A stretch of DNA of 64,000 nucleotides from Armigeres subalbatus. Lineage: Eukaryota; Arthropoda; Insecta; Diptera; Culicidae. A program made the position numbers and the translations under genes. Position 1 is the stretch's first letter. The number at the start of each line of letters is the position of its first letter. Location: NCBI RefSeq assembly GCF_024139115.2, contig NC_085140.1, positions 30,243,806-30,307,805 on the forward strand, given 5' to 3'. This document shows positions 1 to 10,030 of this stretch, one piece after another. Under the pieces are notes generated by a model. That model was not told the DNA's origin, did no database searches, and saw nothing but the letters and a program-made list of their open reading frames with translations.

Positions 1-2110
1 ACCAAGCGGCTTTTTGACTGACTTGTGGTATTTCGTTCGCAAAAATAAAACGGACATCATTCCATATCAATTTTTACGTACATTTGTTACAGTTATGAGG
101 TTGAGGGATATCCATAAGATTTGTGATCAATTAAATCTGCTAAATAAAAATTTGAGTAGAAAAATGGGTTATTTTTTATTGGCGCTCAGTGCGATTTGCC
201 AGAACCCCGGTCATGTGGAAACACACATATTCTCAACAAATGAATATTCATTATTATCGATTAAATTAGATAAATTCTACAAGTGACAAATTTATTCCCA
301 TTATAAATAACAGTTAGTTTGATTTTCAGTTTTCACAATAATTTTCATACAAAATTTAAATGACTTGTGCACAATTAAATTACATCCAAACTTGTTAAAA
401 ATTTCGGAGGATTATTGAAATAGCAAATGCAATCGTTTGAGCACCGGGGACAGAAAAGTCAAAATTTGAATCACTTTAATGTACATTATACGGTACAAGT
501 TTCAATAAAAATTAAGTGAGAAAACATCGACAATATTGAAACTGTGAAATTGATGTTGTAAATTAGCGAACTATTTTCGATAACAGAAAAGGAAAGCAAA
601 TTAATAATTTGAGAAACTGCATATAGGGTTTCTTACCCCATTCCCGGCCTAACATGCGTACGACTGCATTATTTAATTGATATTTATGACAGGAAGCAAC
701 TTTTCCTGAATTTTGTGGGCTGTATAATACTGCATTGGGGTTCACTTCTGCTTAAAAATAGCAATTCGTGCTAAATATCGTTCAGAAAAGCTTTTATTTG
801 ATTTAAATTAACGAGGTGCAGCACTCATTTCAGTCATAGCGATTCCCATTCCGGCATACAAAAAACCAGTTCCCGGCCTAAGCAAAATTTCACTCAATCT
901 CTCAACATTTTACTCTCATTCTCTCTCGAGACAGTAGAAAATGCGACGTAAACAAAAATATGCACGTTCCACGACAACAAGATGCCAGATGGTATTATTC
1001 ATAATCATTTTTATATGGTTGAGAAGATATATTTACTCATCCAAATTTCTTCCAAATACTTAAAAGCAATTTTTTTTTCACCTTTTGAAATCAAAAGAAT
1101 TTTAAATAACATGATAGCGTCAACGTATTAGACAATTTTCCTATTAACGATAAAGGATCATTTTCATAATTCTGGCCTTTTGGCAGCACGGTGCGGCTAG
1201 AAGTTCTTGGGCCGAGGTGATTTTTTGTTCGGTTTGTGAATACATTTTAAAATGAATTCTAATATGTTTAAATAAGTTCTAGTGAAACGAACAAATAAGA
1301 ATAATTGAAGTGCGTGTGCTTAGAATTATGGTGTGGTGATTAACAGCTTCAAGCAATGGTTGTATCGAGCTCTGTGACGATTTTCAGGTAGGTGTTTATT
1401 CGATGATACCGTTTTGTAAAAGTGGAAAGAATCACTCCGGCTCAGTGGTGTGGCATCGGAGAGCGAAATTTTGAATTCTACATTTTTATTTTCTACAATT
1501 GGATCAATTAGGAGTAAAACAAGTGATAGAAAAATATTGAGTATTGTGAAAAATAAATGGGAGACTTTTTAAAAATTATCAACCATAAACCTACGACTTC
1601 CAAACAGTATAAATCATTAGTTTTCTATGCAGTGAGCCGGGAACCGGGTCCATAGGCCCAAGTAGTGATTTACCCTATCCATTTCACAAAATTTCGAGGA
1701 AACCAAAAATCTGTTTTTGAACAAATTGGTACCGAATCTTTCGATTTCTTCGCTACATATCAACAGTTTTTTTTTGCAAATCTCATAACCCTGGGGTACT
1801 TCCAATGCGAAAACTGTAAGCAGTACTCCATAATTGCTCTTCAAAGTACATATGTAGTTTCTCAATTTTTTTTTTGTATTTTTTGCCAGATTGGACGAGG
1901 ATTCAGAATATATAAAAATCTCATTTTGGCCAAAAATGTTAACAACATATTAAATGAGTACTCGACCTTTCTAGCACAGTTCGAATAAAAACTGCAAATT
2001 TTCGTTCAATTAGATGAAATAATAAATTAACTTCCGTGTTAAACAACACAATGTTATAGGTTAATTTAAATTTACACTGTAATTTTCAAGTTCATGTTAT
2101 AATGGAAATG
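1..2110. other. AT-rich flank with no supported gene
   Basis: I see no coding region, structured RNA or transposon end here. The longest open frames are 107 residues or fewer, of low-complexity AT-rich composition, and overlap each other on opposite strands. It is probably intergenic DNA upstream of the first receptor gene. Confidence 0.5.
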
Positions 2111-2196
2111 AAAAAAAATTGGATCTGGGAGAAGAATCGAACTACGGCCCGCAAAGTGAGAGCCTAGGTCGTATGCCACTCAGGCATTTTTGCTTC
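2111..2196 (-). repeat. tRNA-like sequence, probable SINE head or tRNA pseudogene
   Basis: Read on the minus strand this has a box A-like segment (GAGTGGCATACGACC) and, about 35 bases on, a box B-like segment (AGTTCGATTC). It ends in an A/T run that would read as a T-rich stop for RNA polymerase III. The acceptor ends do not pair convincingly, so it is more likely a tRNA-derived retroposon remnant than a working tRNA. Confidence 0.4.
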
Positions 2197-2921
2197 TTGA
2201 AAGCGGGGCGATCAATGTGTAACAGGTTAAGCATTCTGGTGATTCAATTATTCTTCATCAAAATGTTTGAGACTCAGTAGGTATGCTGAATGCATCACAG
2301 ATTTCTCGTCGAAATGTTTGAAAAGATTAAGTTATTGCAATGCAATGGCCACTTTGTTGGAAGTTGGAACATTCGAATATATCTATTTGATAAATGTTTA
2401 TATGAATAAAATAAGCACCAGTTGCGGATGGGATTTGTTTTAGCAGCCAACAAGGTTTCCGTTAGACGCTAGTAAAATTAAGTCATACTGAATCGAAATA
2501 TCAACGAATTTATCGTTTACATCACAGAAATTGAAAATTATGATCTGGTACACATTCTCTAAGGACATTTTCGTGGCTTTCATAATATTTTACTGCGAGG
2601 TTTTCTGAATCGTTTTAGGACCACAATCTACAAAAGATGGGCTCGATTGGTTGCGTCCCCGCATTCCGCATCGCGTTTTATATTTACATGATGAATAGTG
2701 ATAGAAATCTCACTTTTAATTTTTTTTGCCATTCTAATTTCCAAACAAACTATAAACGCGATGCGGAAAGCAGTATAAAGCGGTATAAAGTGCAAGATTT
2801 TTTTTAAAGAATGAAAACTTCGCTTATTTTGGTTCATTCAAAGTTAATTTCCTATGTTTCGGGTATTAAGCCACCCGGAGGAGAAATTAATTATAATCAT
2901 TAAATATAATTATATTATAAT
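2197..2921. other. Intergenic sequence, nothing identified
   Basis: No coding signal or transposon end was recognised. The only open frame of note is 69 residues on the minus strand with no recognisable motif. Confidence 0.4.
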
Positions 2922-3009
2922 TATCTATGTAGTGCATATGCATAAATCGAGTTTCAGATATATTATAATATGTTTGAAACTCGATTTATGCATATGCACA
3001 ACATAGATA
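2922..3009. repeat. Near-perfect hairpin, 35-bp arms
   Basis: The arms at 2922-2956 and 2975-3009 are reverse complements with one mismatch, separated by an 18-base AT loop. The shared core is GCATATGCATAAATCGAG. This is the size and shape of a very small palindromic MITE or a local inverted duplication. The flanks are TA-rich, so a TA target duplication cannot be told apart from background. Confidence 0.7.
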
Positions 3010-3736
3010 TATCTATAGATTTAGCTGATAGCTTTAGCTCGGAAAAGGTATTGGAGTAACCAGACATAGTAATTCGCTTATTATATTACAAGAAGCCGCT
3101 AGGAACAAAAATCTTGAAAAGTACGTTTTCTATCTTTAATCATCATAAAAAATATAAAAAACGATATGATGGAAATAATGGGATCTATCCCAATTAATTG
3201 CTGTTCTGACTTCTCTAACTTTTCGCGATATATTTTATGATGATCGAGAAAGGCATCATCACCGCTGGTGGATTAATCTGGGTTTTTATTATTTTGGTAC
3301 GATCTTGAATAATGAATTTACCATTGAGTGGAAAAAAATGAATGAGGCAAATTCTTCAAAATTATACATAGTTTAAAATTGGTTCATTCTCACCCCTCAG
3401 AGGGGGTGACATTGGGCCAAATAAAATAAAGTTCTTTTCTAGAACACAATTAAGAGAAAAACATCCCACATTAGCTTTTCTCTATGAAATAGGATTCGAG
3501 ATATAATGTGAATGGTATTCATGCTTATAAAAAGTTATTTTCAGTACACAGGTAAACTACTCAAGTCAAATTACTTTCATTTCTTGCTTTTAATTATCTC
3601 GCCTAGTTATTAAAGTCCAAATAAACAATGTTTCAACCTTTGGGCTCAATGGTGCTTCAGCAGGTTTTCAGCAGTTTCGTTCATTGAAAAGCATGTAATT
3701 AAAATGATTGTGAGAAATTCTTCACCTGGTTTTCAA
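3010..3736. other. Upstream region of the first IR gene
   Basis: From about 3565 onward this aligns with the sequence upstream of the second receptor gene (from about 30313): shared tracts include TTGCT...AAATATCTC-like sequence, GCTCAATG, CATTGAAAAGC and ATTGTGAGAAATTCTTC. That marks the upstream extent of the gene duplication. Before that the two loci differ, apart from the dispersed repeat at 3333-3421. Confidence 0.5.
3333..3421 (-). repeat. Dispersed repeat, inverted copy of 54475-54563
   Basis: The reverse complement contains GGCCCAATGTCACCCC followed by CAATTTTAAAC and GAAGAATTT.CCTCATT. The same order occurs on the + strand at 54475-54563. It is a fragment of an unclassified repeat. 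Confidence 0.55.
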
Positions 3737-3768
3737 TATTTATAATTTAGAATCCAATAGTAGTCAGT
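3737..3768 (+). promoter_or_regulatory. TATA box and arthropod initiator of the first IR gene
   Basis: TATTTATA lies at about 3737-3744 and the arthropod initiator TCAGT at 3764-3768, about 27 bases apart, which is the spacing expected of an insect TATA-Inr core promoter. It sits about 75 bases before the ATG. The same pair at the same spacing precedes the second receptor gene, so the element is conserved between paralogs. Confidence 0.65.
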
Positions 3769-3842
3769 CAATGGCAAGCAAATAGCTATTAAAAGATCCA
3801 ACACTCCAAAACAGTCACCATTCGGAAAAATACAGTGCAACA

Positions 3843-5477
3843 ATGAAAGCTAGTTTGATTCTAACTGTTATTTTGCTTATAATTCCCAACTGTTTGGCAG
3901 ACCTGCATGAGAACCTTCTTGAACTCGTCACTGATATAATTCATGAAATGAACTCCGCAAAGTCCGGTTTCCGCATCATAGGGATTGGACGTATTCGGCA
4001 TTCAATTTTGGAACATTTTGACTTACATCGCCTTCCATGCACCGTTGCAACTTATCTTCTTATCGACAATGAATTTGCGCTGTCTTCGTCGTATAGAAAA
4101 TTGTCTTTGCTGTTCCTGGATATGGAAAGCTTCGCTGACTTCTCGGACCTGAATCAATTTATGTGGAATTTATCCGACGCCAGTTTTTTCGGTTCACAAA
4201 CTGCCGTTGTCATGTTTTCGCGCAATCTGATATCAGTTTATACGCTCCGTCGCATTGGATTTGTAAATGCACTGTTAGTGCACGTAACAAAATCTCATCT
4301 GAAAACACTTTTGCTAAATTATCTGACCAATTCGTTACAATCTATACCAATCGGCTCTGCTGCTCGTCTGCTATTTTCGGCGAAGCTACTTAACATTGAA
4401 GGATACCAATTCAATATTTTCATGAACAATTCAACGGCTCCATTTCACATGTTTTTCAACTCATCCTTGGCCAAAGGCATTGACGTTGAGCTAACATCAA
4501 TGGTGATCCATCACCTTAACGGCACAGTTCGATACTCCAAAGACATCAACGCTGTTGTCATATGGATAGGAATAACTAATATACAACTTGGAGATCGTCA
4601 CGCTATTTTTGACATGAGCCTCTACAATATGAAGCGATTCCAGATAATATCATTGGAGAAGCTTATCCTACCTTTCATGGAAGAATTGTGCGTTTCGGTG
4701 CCGATGCTCCGGCGAAGGATTTTGTTTCTGCAGCTAACACGCCCTTTCAGTATTCATGTGTGGGTTTTCACAGGCCTTGTTGTCATTTTTCGGTTAATGA
4801 TAAAATTCAAGAAAGTAACAAATTCGAAGATTGTTATGATAATGATGCCCATTTTTCGTTGGATTCGAGTACCATCGGTCTTACTTGAATTTCTACTGAT
4901 TGAAGCATATTTATGCAAAGTGATTGCGAATCTGTCAACAATGCAATATGAGCCGGATCCGACAACTTTGGAACACTTAAACAGCCGCCAGCAACCGTTC
5001 GTAGCCAGCAACCATGAATTGGAACTCATTTCAGCATACCCCAATTTGGATTTGACGGTTTCATCCAAGTCCAGAGATCGTTTCCTCCGGACGCATGCAT
5101 TTCTAGTCAACTGCAAGGTAGCCGAATATTACGCCAATAGTAGGTGGAACTTCGATCCAGTTACCAATGACCCAATGGTGGTGGTACTGAAAGAACGATT
5201 GCAACCATTCTTCAGGACATTTTTCTTCGGAAGATTCAGCCCGTTTGTCGAAAGATTCGCGGAATGCTTCAGCCGACTAATGGATACCGGAATCTGGAGC
5301 AAGGTGTACAATCAATGGTCATCCGAACGGGAACAGTTGGTTTTATTGCTCGCTAGAGGCGATGATGCATTCATGTTGGAAGATTTGGCGACGGTGTGGT
5401 TCGCCTTGTCCGTAGGGTACATTTTTACATTGTTGGTGTTTGTAATTGAAATAATTGTTTTCGAAATCAAGAAGTAG
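3843..5477 (+). CDS. Divergent ionotropic receptor (IR), copy 1
   Basis: This single-exon gene encodes 544 residues, a usual length for insect divergent IRs, which are chemosensory relatives of ionotropic glutamate receptors and act as cation channels in sensory-neuron membranes. A signal peptide covers residues 1-19. A ligand-binding-like region follows, with transmembrane segments at about 303-320 and 343-362 around a pore-loop stretch (328-341). A second extracellular lobe ends in a conserved DTGIWSKVYNQW-like motif, and a last transmembrane segment lies at 519-540 after EDLATVWFAL. This layout is diagnostic of the family, while the glutamate-binding residues are not recognisable. The start is supported by the signal peptide and by a promoter 75 bases upstream. 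Copy 2 lies 25 kb downstream in the same orientation. The subfamily and ligand cannot be assigned from sequence alone. Confidence 0.88.
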   Translation: MKASLILTVILLIIPNCLADLHENLLELVTDIIHEMNSAKSGFRIIGIGRIRHSILEHFDLHRLPCTVATYLLIDNEFALSSSYRKLSLLFLDMESFADFSDLNQFMWNLSDASFFGSQTAVVMFSRNLISVYTLRRIGFVNALLVHVTKSHLKTLLLNYLTNSLQSIPIGSAARLLFSAKLLNIEGYQFNIFMNNSTAPFHMFFNSSLAKGIDVELTSMVIHHLNGTVRYSKDINAVVIWIGITNIQLGDRHAIFDMSLYNMKRFQIISLEKLILPFMEELCVSVPMLRRRILFLQLTRPFSIHVWVFTGLVVIFRLMIKFKKVTNSKIVMIMMPIFRWIRVPSVLLEFLLIEAYLCKVIANLSTMQYEPDPTTLEHLNSRQQPFVASNHELELISAYPNLDLTVSSKSRDRFLRTHAFLVNCKVAEYYANSRWNFDPVTNDPMVVVLKERLQPFFRTFFFGRFSPFVERFAECFSRLMDTGIWSKVYNQWSSEREQLVLLLARGDDAFMLEDLATVWFALSVGYIFTLLVFVIEIIVFEIKK

Positions 5478-5697
5478 GGCATTGCTTATGTAAAATTTTG
5501 TGTTCAACTCATTGGATTGGCTTGAACATATTTTGAAGTTTTTGTAATTTAAAACATATTGAATTGAATGGTAATAGTAATATAAAAAAAGCTTTATTTA
5601 GTGTGGTTAACTGCTCCAGGTAGTGTTGCTTTTAAAACTGTTTTCAAACGTGTCTCATGAAGTCATTTACTTGGATAAAAGTACTACATAATATGTA
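5478..5697 (+). other. 3' flank of IR copy 1, shared with copy 2
   Basis: Segments such as TTTAGTGTGGTTAACTG and the following T-rich tract match, with changes, the sequence after the second receptor gene (about 32290-32400). The duplication unit therefore extends roughly 180 bases past the stop codon. A canonical AATAAA occurs at 5704-5709. Confidence 0.45.
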
Positions 5698-6078
5698 TTA
5701 CCTAATAAAATGATTTGTTGTTGTTGTTTTGACCTCGTTTCCAGATTTAGAACATGGGTCCGAAACCCTACTATAATCCAATGTTATGCGATAACCGATG
5801 CTGCCGATCTGTAAGACAAAGACTTCCATTACCAACTCAATGTCGTCGTTGATAAAATTCCGAAGGGTGACATCATGAACTGTATACGACTTCAATGCGA
5901 AGATCGGATTCGACAACTCGAACCATGAGTGCATTATGGAAGCTATGGTCTCAAAGAAATGAGCGAAACGGAGAGTAATAATGACATGGTGATCAAGGGA
6001 CCGCTCTTCCCTCATCGACCGGTTCACAAGGTCACGTGGGTCTCCCGTGACGGCTGAACATAAAATCAAATCGACCAC
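5698..6078 (-). CDS. Hypothetical 126-residue open frame convergent to IR copy 1
   Basis: The open frame runs on the minus strand and is also open for a few codons before its first ATG. Its composition is mixed rather than AT-biased low complexity. I recognise no domain, signal peptide or transmembrane segment. It could be a terminal exon, a decayed gene or a chance frame. It lies between the IR gene and the LINE fragment that starts near 6290. Confidence 0.2.
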   Translation of the reverse strand: MVDLILCSAVTGDPRDLVNRSMREERSLDHHVIITLRFAHFFETIASIMHSWFELSNPIFALKSYTVHDVTLRNFINDDIELVMEVFVLQIGSIGYRITLDYSRVSDPCSKSGNEVKTTTTNHFIR

Positions 6079-6162
6079 ATCTGCATCAGCCGAAAATGGA
6101 AACGGAGCCTTCTTGGAATAAACGTAGTTAAGAAAATTATTTTGAGCTTTTTAGTGGAATGT

Positions 6163-6289
6163 CTTCACTTGTCATAAGACGAGTTTGTACAATTCTATTT
6201 AATTCCACCACTTAATTGTACCTTGACAGATACGTATTTCGACCTCAACAGTAAGGTCGTCTTCAGTGTCTCGTACCTGACTCGACTTG
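6163..6289 (+). repeat. Dispersed repeat related to 33585-33709 and 34131-34322
   Basis: It shares the ordered blocks AAGACGA, TTTAATTCCACCA, CAGATACGTATTTCGACC, GGTCGTCTTCAGTGTC and GTACCTGACTCGACTT with the two copies near 34 kb. It contains a short self-complementary core (CGACCTCAACAGTAAGGTCG). The repeat abuts a LINE fragment. Confidence 0.6.
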
Positions 6290-6705
6290 ACACACGCCGA
6301 GTGGAAGATGCCACGGTGAAACGGTCCTTCGTTGAAGAACTGGAGACGCGTGCTGCAGATATTCCGGAAGATGGCAGCGTGGAAGACCAATGGATCGCCA
6401 TCAAGAATGCCTTCATCGAGAACAATCTGCGCGAACTGCGCACCCAGAGAAAACAATGGATCACCGATGAGACCTGGAGGAAGATAGAGGAGCGAAGAGA
6501 AGCCAAAGCCGCGACAGAGCGATCAAAAACCAGAGGAGCTAAAATCTTAGCCCGCCATCGATACTAGGCTCTTGAGAATGAAGTAAAACACTCATGTCGA
6601 CGGGACAAGCGAGCGTGGGCAGACTCTCTGGCCGACGAAGGAGAGAGAGCCGCCGCAACCGGGGACATTCGCCTCCGGGGAACAAGAGGCTCAATACCGT
6701 TTCCT
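6286..6705 (+). pseudogene. Fragment of a non-LTR retrotransposon (LINE)
   Basis: The translation contains blocks such as QWIAIKNAFIE, KQWITDETWRKIEERREAK and, in a shifted frame after the stop at 6567, CRRDKRAWADSLADEGERAA. These are typical of the linker between endonuclease and reverse transcriptase in RTE-like insect LINEs, often annotated as craniofacial development protein 2-like. No endonuclease or reverse transcriptase core is present. The fragment ends just before the BEL LTR at 6727 and is dead. Confidence 0.65.
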
Positions 6706-6726
6706 TCAGCAGATCGAAAACTAACT

Positions 6727-7440
6727 TGTTGGTTAATTCTCTGATTTTGATTACGAACTCAAGTATGTACTTACAATTATCGGTTTAAGCTTCAAGTGAA
6801 ATATATGCCTCCAGCTAACTATGTTTAGATCAAGTATACGTCCTTCGTATTATCTGTTGCAATTTGTAGGTTATTTTAAGAACAAATAGGCATAAAAAGC
6901 AACTTACACACTTAATTTTTTTTACCGGGATCTCAGCAAAATGTTGAACTTTTACCGAGATTCGCACAGCCGTGCCCCAGCAAACATGTTTTTTGCCGAG
7001 ATTTCTGTCAAAATTGATGAGAATCAGCAAATATTTTACCGAAAATCAGCTAACAAACGCCATTTTTGCTGAAATATCAGTTTTTTATATTGCTGGCGCA
7101 CGGCTGTGCGGATTTTTGCTGAGCTGCAGAAATAAAAACTAAGTGTGTACTGTGATAATTCGTTTAGTCAACTTAGGTCTAGTTTACAATTCTGTAATTC
7201 TGTTCTCACTTCGTTTTAGCTGTAAATTAGATGTAAGTTTTAGTTCAACACTTCAATATTTATTTAATTCTAGACTTTACACCTTGCACGTTTTAGTCAC
7301 GATATGCCACGAATTGATGTTCATAACAGAATATCAAAACGTATCCGAAATGACGGTTCAACCTCGCTTTAGATGACAGCGAATATTGGCCTGCCAAAGA
7401 GTATGATTGCGCATCCCAAGCAGAGTTGCCAGCTCACAAC
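6727..7440 (-). mobile_element. 3' LTR of the interrupted BEL/Pao element (main part)
   Basis: On the minus strand BEL pol ends with a polypurine tract (complement of 11543-11552), after which the sequence begins TGTTGTGAG, as an LTR should. The outer hAT split that first motif: its 8-bp target duplication CTCACAAC occurs at 7433-7440 and 11534-11541. The LTR therefore continues leftward from 7440, contains an AATAAATA tract, is interrupted by a MITE (6907-7147), and appears to end at 6727, where the minus strand reads ACCAACA. The opposite LTR is missing, so the outer boundary is inferred from TG...CA ends only. Confidence 0.5.
6907..7147. mobile_element. TA-flanked palindromic MITE
   Basis: The ends are CACACTTA and TAAGTGTG, each flanked by TA (6905-6906 and 7148-7149). 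This fits a Tc1/mariner-type non-autonomous element. The interior is largely self-complementary: GCACAGCCGTGCC on the left mirrors GGCGCACGGCTGTGC on the right, and TCTCAGCAAAA mirrors TTTTGCTGAG. It has no coding capacity and sits inside the BEL LTR. Confidence 0.65.
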
Positions 7441-8679
7441 TAGAGATGGGCAAAACAGCTCATTGCAGTGAGCGGATCTGATCCGTTTAGCTCATTGAAA
7501 AGAGTCAGCTCCTTGGATCAGTTCTTCAGTTCTTTAATGCTACGCTACATATATTAAAACATAATTGTTAATATTATTATTTTAATTATTGTTCAAAAAT
7601 TTGAAAAATTGATATCATTCATTAATTTATTCATTCATTCATCATTCATCTATTTACCCCACTTTGAAATTTTTAAAATATTAAGCTACAGTGAGGTCAT
7701 AATTTCTATTGAAAAAACGACAATTTTAAACTAATAACATTTATTACGCTTTTTCTGGCCGTTTTGAAGTCTAGGAGTTCATTTAGAACCATCATATTTA
7801 TTTCTATACAAAAACTAACTCAACATTATTTTCTATTCATAATTCTAAGTTACATTTTGTTGATAACGTTTCTCAAATCGTTAATTTGAATAATTCAGTC
7901 CCTAATCTCTGATATGTATATGAACCATATCACGTGTCATAGGTTTTCTCTTCATACTGGGTGCAGTAAATCAATGCATTGTTTGCGCTCGCTTCTAACC
8001 CTTCTAACCATGCGTAGTTGAAATTTTCATACAAGCGAGCCCATTCATCTATATTGGTTCCCGAAATGCGAGAGAAATAAAAACAAGAGAGTAAAAAAAT
8101 ACAGAGCATGGTGCTACAAACAAACCGAGTGCACATGTAGCAGTATGCTGACGGGAAAACCCGTCGCAAGTAAAAGATCCGCTCCGTGCAAGACACAGCT
8201 CCCAGTTCGGTTCGTTTGAACCACACGGTTCGCTCGCTATAGCGAATTGGTCGCTATTAAGCATATGCGGTATTTCGAAAAATTTCGTTTCAGGTGGTTC
8301 GAAACGAAATTCCGCGGAATTTCGCGGAATTTGAGCATGGCGAAATCTGATTTCTTGATTTCGTTTCGTATCATAAAATTACAAAAATTTCGCTAGAAAA
8401 AACTAGCTTCTAACGAAATTTAACGGAATTCCGCGGAATTTCGAAACAAATTTAAACTAATCCATACTTTATATTATAAAAATTTTTTGGCTGCGCCGCT
8501 GTACAAAATCGTTAAGTTGTTTCCAAAACTTCAAGTTATACAAAGTTTTCTATTAACGCTTACTAACCCCATTCTTAGTCGACAAATACGTAAGTAGTTT
8601 TCTTCTATAAAACGTCTTCAGTGTTTCCATGATTAAAATTTATTGATATTTTTTTTACTATTTACACAATATGAACGCG

Positions 8680-8840
8680 GAATCGATCGTGTTGCTGCTG
8701 GTCATGGGACGGAAGCTAGTCCGGGAGAACGCGAAGTGATAACAATCTACCTCGCGTAGCAGAAATTTCTTTAACCAGTGTGCAATCGATCGTGTTGATG
8801 CTGATCACGCCAGCTAGTGTGAGAGAACGCAAAGTGATAA
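8680..8840 (+). repeat. Imperfect direct duplication inside the inner hAT
   Basis: Copies at 8680-8742 and 8782-8840 share AATCGATCGTGTTG, GCTAGT and GAGAACGC.AAGTGATAA. A third trace, GCGGAATCGATTGTGTTG, occurs near 9413-9430. They look like old local duplications. Confidence 0.55.
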
Positions 8841-9054
8841 AATTTATGTCCAGCGTTTGTAATGCTCACTCAATCTCAGGAGCACAGGATGCTCCCTCAC
8901 GAAAACTTTCGGGGAGAAATCACTTTTTGGGAAAGAAAAACAATCTGGAGAGTGATAACCATTTTTTGCTCACTTTGATTACCGTCGGAAATTGGTTTAC
9001 TCGTTTTCTTTCATATCCGAGCATTTTCGGTGCCTTTGTGGATCAAATAACCTG

Positions 9055-9150
9055 GTACCTACATGCAGATAGCTTGGTGGTGTGGCTAGAGTGAACGCAT
9101 CTATATGGCTATTATTGTTGATATGCTGGGTTCGAGTCCCACCGTGGCCA
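9055..9150 (+). repeat. tRNA-derived remnant (possible SINE head)
   Basis: It contains a box A-like TAGCTTGGTGG and, about 60 bases downstream, the box B sequence GGTTCGAGTCC inside a TGGG...CCCA stem, ending CGTGGCCATA. The acceptor arm does not pair, so a functional tRNA is unlikely. Confidence 0.45.
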
Positions 9151-9814
9151 TACAATTTTTATAATTGTTCTGCGATAATTCTCACGAAAAGTGACTGAGA
9201 GGTTAAAGTGATGAAACGAAAAAGGAATTTCATCAAATTGGCACGATTTTCGTTTATCCTCCAAGGCTAGCTCCAGAGAAAAGATTGGTGGGTGAATGAT
9301 GTTCCTCGCTATAAACAACGAAAATAGATTCTCCCTGGGCCTGAAAAACGCAACGAAAAGAAAAGTCGGAACCCTGCTAATGTCTGCATCAAAGAGCACA
9401 ACATTATTTAGTGCGGAATCGATTGTGTTGTAGAAGATTATTGAACGAAGCACATTGATCTTGCGTTGGATTGATTTGAAACACACTTTTCATCTTCTTG
9501 TTTTCAAAATAACTTCGTTTACAATAAATATTTTGTCGCTTACCAAGGGGTTTCACATGAATTACCTTCTCAACTAACCAACGATTCCTTTTCCGCAGCA
9601 CTCACGGAGATGCAGAGCAAACCTCGGTCTCTTAAAACAATGAGTGTTACACTAATTTTCCTCTCCTAATACTAAGTTGACTATAAGCACCGTTATTGAC
9701 AAGCATCGTTATTGTTCATAACTTTTTTGTATCCCAAGAATATTATTTAATTGGTAAGCTATGCATGTTTGCTGTTTCTCGGCCAATCATGATTAGCAAC
9801 TACGACGTGTAAAG

Positions 9815-10030
9815 TTAAGAAACGTTATCAAGCTCTTCTTCGACTATTTGCACAATATGTGAGGAACATTGCAGATTTGTGGGCATTTCTAGATCTACGC
9901 ATGGAATTTGCAAAAAAAAATCCAGAACGGGTTGAAAGATCATTAAAATTGCTGAAAATTCTTTACTTATGATTGCTTTCAGCACATACTGACCATAACA
10001 GCTGTTCTCATCTGCCAAGGACACACACAC
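9815..10030 (-). pseudogene. Possible hAT transposase remnant
   Basis: A 71-residue minus-strand frame contains MPTNLQCSSHIVQIV, which resembles the 'LP...RCxxHxLNLI' block of hAT transposases, where the C and H of the catalytic-domain insertion lie. The position inside a hAT-bounded element fits. The match is short and no flanking catalytic motif was found, so this is tentative. Confidence 0.25.

Noticed and set aside
9055..9150. Functional tRNA gene
   Set aside because: Box A-like and box B sequences are present, but the acceptor and anticodon arms do not pair properly.
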